Assembly: GCA_030141605.1 (NCBI GenBank)
Contig: JAQGDQ010000221.1
Coordinates: 77,501 to 141,500, forward strand
DNA length: 64,000 nucleotides
Origin: Tubiluchus corallicola
Taxonomy: Eukaryota; Priapulida; Priapulimorpha; Priapulimorphida; Tubiluchidae
Reading direction: 5' to 3'
This document shows, in pieces, positions 63,301 to 64,000 of the stretch; positions within the stretch are counted from its first letter, which is position 1; each line of letters opens with the position of its first letter. The notes beneath the pieces are model-generated. The model saw only the letters and a list, made by a program, of their open reading frames with translations, was not told where the DNA came from and searched no databases. Both the position numbers and the translations under genes were made by a program.

Positions 63301-63882
63301 GCCTGGCTTAGTAAGTTGATCGGTGATTGCCACAAAAAAACTGTTTTGGGGCAAATTCATCCAGCCATAATTCTTCGTGGGAGGACGGTATACATTTCAT
63401 TGATAGTGGAAAGACGACATACATTTCATTCATAGTGGGAGGACAGCGTACATTTCATTGATAGTGGCTATGTGGCTATCATGTGTCACCTCTGTAAACT
63501 GAGTTTCTGATCTTAAAGGTCATTCCTGCTATGCACCCATCCATTTACTAACCAGATCCAAGCACTTTTAACTTTTGTGGCTGAGCACACGTTGTGAGCA
63601 TCTTTTGCCTATTCTTTTCAAGTTATTCTTTGTAAATATTTAAGTCAGCACATTAACTAAAAATGCTTGGTTGTCTTACAGTCAATTATGTTTTGGGTTG
63701 TGGACAATTTTCTCATGAGAAAAAGAAAAAAACGACCTAAAGGCGTGAGCATCAACAGCAGCGTAAAATACCGCAGAGCAGCTTCCGGGGAATCCGATTC
63801 TGACCACGATGTCCTCCTCTCTCCCGTAGATGACCACGAAGGCGTCCAACAGCGACATCTACCTACACCAGAAGCTGTATAA
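54193..63882 (+). CDS. STIMATE: STIMATE (TMEM110) homologue, 7 exons
   Basis: A multi-pass ER membrane protein that promotes STIM1 activation at ER-plasma membrane contacts and so store-operated calcium entry. Exons 54193-54319, 56648-56696, 57675-57770, 59368-59492, 61634-61755, 62864-62947 and 63682-63882 join into 267 residues (human 294) with matching phases. Seen: TM1 [18 protein letters not shown]; the [20 protein letters not shown] block; [13 protein letters not shown]3 [42 protein letters not shown]5 [20 protein letters not shown]; a basic RKRKKRPK cytosolic segment and YRRAAS with an acidic Ser-rich tail. The ATG at 54193 has an in-frame alternative at 54202. The N-terminus is shorter than in human. 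Head to head with SFMBT. Confidence 0.96.
54450..55850. other. STIMATE intron 1, possible MITE sequence
   Basis: The stretch 54850-55290 has paired words (gggtttccacggcc... and gtgggaactctgtct near its ends) suggesting a degenerate DNA element. The rest is unassigned AT-rich DNA. No exon was found. Confidence 0.35.
55853..56474. mobile_element. MITE (GCTTGC family), near full-length
   Basis: Starts tgtgcttgcataacaaaatc and ends gacggttttggtttgcaaac, with the family core in the opposite orientation to 30414. It ends about 170 bp before STIMATE exon 2. Confidence 0.75.
56648..56696 (+). CDS. STIMATE: STIMATE exon 2
   Basis: 49 bp: [15 protein letters not shown], near-identical to human KRFREPKHERRPWRI. 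Acceptor gtgtttcag, donor gtaaga. Confidence 0.96.
56700..57660. other. STIMATE intron 2, nothing recognised
   Basis: No exon or clear repeat was identified. Confidence 0.35.
57675..57770 (+). CDS. STIMATE: STIMATE exon 3
   Basis: [20 protein letters not shown] then [11 protein letters not shown]. The human counterpart is [20 protein letters not shown]. Phase 2 both sides. Confidence 0.97.
57834..58700. repeat. Composite of two interspersed repeats
   Basis: 57834-58300 is a GCTTGC-family MITE copy lacking its right end. It runs directly into an inverted copy of the 3650-4000 repeat at about 58300-58700. The same junction type is not seen in intron 1 of RFT1. Confidence 0.6.
59368..59492 (+). 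CDS. STIMATE: STIMATE exon 4
   Basis: [20 protein letters not shown] and [11 protein letters not shown], as in human LLDATVGMLLIYVGVR and ESLRFGEYG. Donor gtaggt. The 39-bp minisatellite lies in the next intron. Confidence 0.96.
59566..60400. repeat. AGGGGTGA-family remnants
   Basis: gaaagcgaatttgaatcgaa at about 59593 and ttaggttcgaatggaatttg at about 60343 are family words, with other sequence between. Degenerate. Confidence 0.45.
60680..61570. repeat. 39-bp minisatellite, 22 units
   Basis: The unit is about gtcaagatcattcacacttt then gtaaccttgggtcagaaat. Some units carry an extra 8 bp (gtaacctt). As 39 is divisible by three, long open frames appear on both strands ([13 protein letters not shown] repeated), without gene evidence. 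STIMATE intron 4. Confidence 0.95.
61634..61755 (+). CDS. STIMATE: STIMATE exon 5
   Basis: [20 protein letters not shown] and [20 protein letters not shown], matching human CGAWVGQCALYIVIMIFEK. Donor gtatgt. Confidence 0.96.
62864..62947 (+). CDS. STIMATE: STIMATE exon 6
   Basis: 28 codons: [20 protein letters not shown] then LVIPVIVN. Human has [22 protein letters not shown]. Acceptor tgctaaag, donor gtaagt. Confidence 0.93.
62960..63200. repeat. 28-30-bp tandem repeat
   Basis: The unit is about taagccggctaatctgtcta plus gtaattat, about eight copies, beginning right after STIMATE exon 6. Confidence 0.8.
63682..63882 (+). CDS. STIMATE: STIMATE terminal exon
   Basis: [36 protein letters not shown] and an acidic tail ending [20 protein letters not shown] and VRYRRAAS are family signatures. 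No AATAAA is visible in the remaining 118 bp. Confidence 0.97.
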   Translation, partial: SIMFWVVDNFLMRKRKKRPKGVSINSSVKYRRAASGESDSDHDVLLSPVDDHEGVQQRHLPTPEAV

Positions 63883-64000
63883 TCTATAACTTTACCTAAG
63901 AACTGTATAATCTATCACTTTGCAGAGAACAGTGTGGAATGAGTGAGCTCTCCTTGTGATTAATATGAGATTTATTGCACGTACTGTGCTGCACTATTGT

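Overview
The window is animal nuclear DNA. It is AT-rich, its genes carry many GT-AG introns, and it is full of short DNA transposons, one LINE, SINE-like sequences and microsatellites. No prokaryotic, organellar or viral gene is visible. The protein matches (recalled from the human families, no search run) point to a metazoan. The N-terminally extended SFMBT and the repeat style suggest a non-vertebrate, but I cannot name the phylum.

Three protein genes fill the window and every splice phase in the models is consistent. (1) RFT1, plus strand, 1-18867: eleven exons, with the last 22 bases of an upstream exon at the very start of the window; 528 codons are visible, so only about 15-20 N-terminal residues are missing. 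(2) An SFMBT1/2 homologue, minus strand, 53314 down to 24601: nineteen modelled exons, 1259 residues, with a long acidic N-terminus, four MBT repeats, a SLED domain, two AT-hook-like motifs and a C-terminal SAM domain. (3) STIMATE (TMEM110), plus strand, 54193-63882: seven exons, 267 residues. RFT1 and SFMBT are tail to tail across 5.7 kb. SFMBT and STIMATE are head to head across 878 bp, probably a shared promoter region. The same three genes are neighbours on human chromosome 3p21.1, so this looks like a conserved microsynteny block.

The genes do not form a pathway. RFT1 is an ER membrane protein of N-glycan precursor assembly, SFMBT is a chromatin repressor that reads methyl-lysine, and STIMATE is an ER membrane regulator of STIM1 and store-operated calcium entry.

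Most of the remaining sequence is mobile. A LINE of about 3.6 kb sits in RFT1 intron 1. SFMBT introns hold TTAA-flanked piggyBac-like MITEs, TA-flanked pogo/mariner-like MITEs (one nested in another element), a hAT element with a perfect 8-bp target duplication, tRNA-type SINEs, (GA)n tracts, and 60-bp and about 20-bp tandem arrays. STIMATE intron 4 holds a 39-bp minisatellite of 22 units. I found no convincing new gene system. The most notable points are the synteny block, the SFMBT extension, and the repeat arrays carrying transcription-factor-like motifs.
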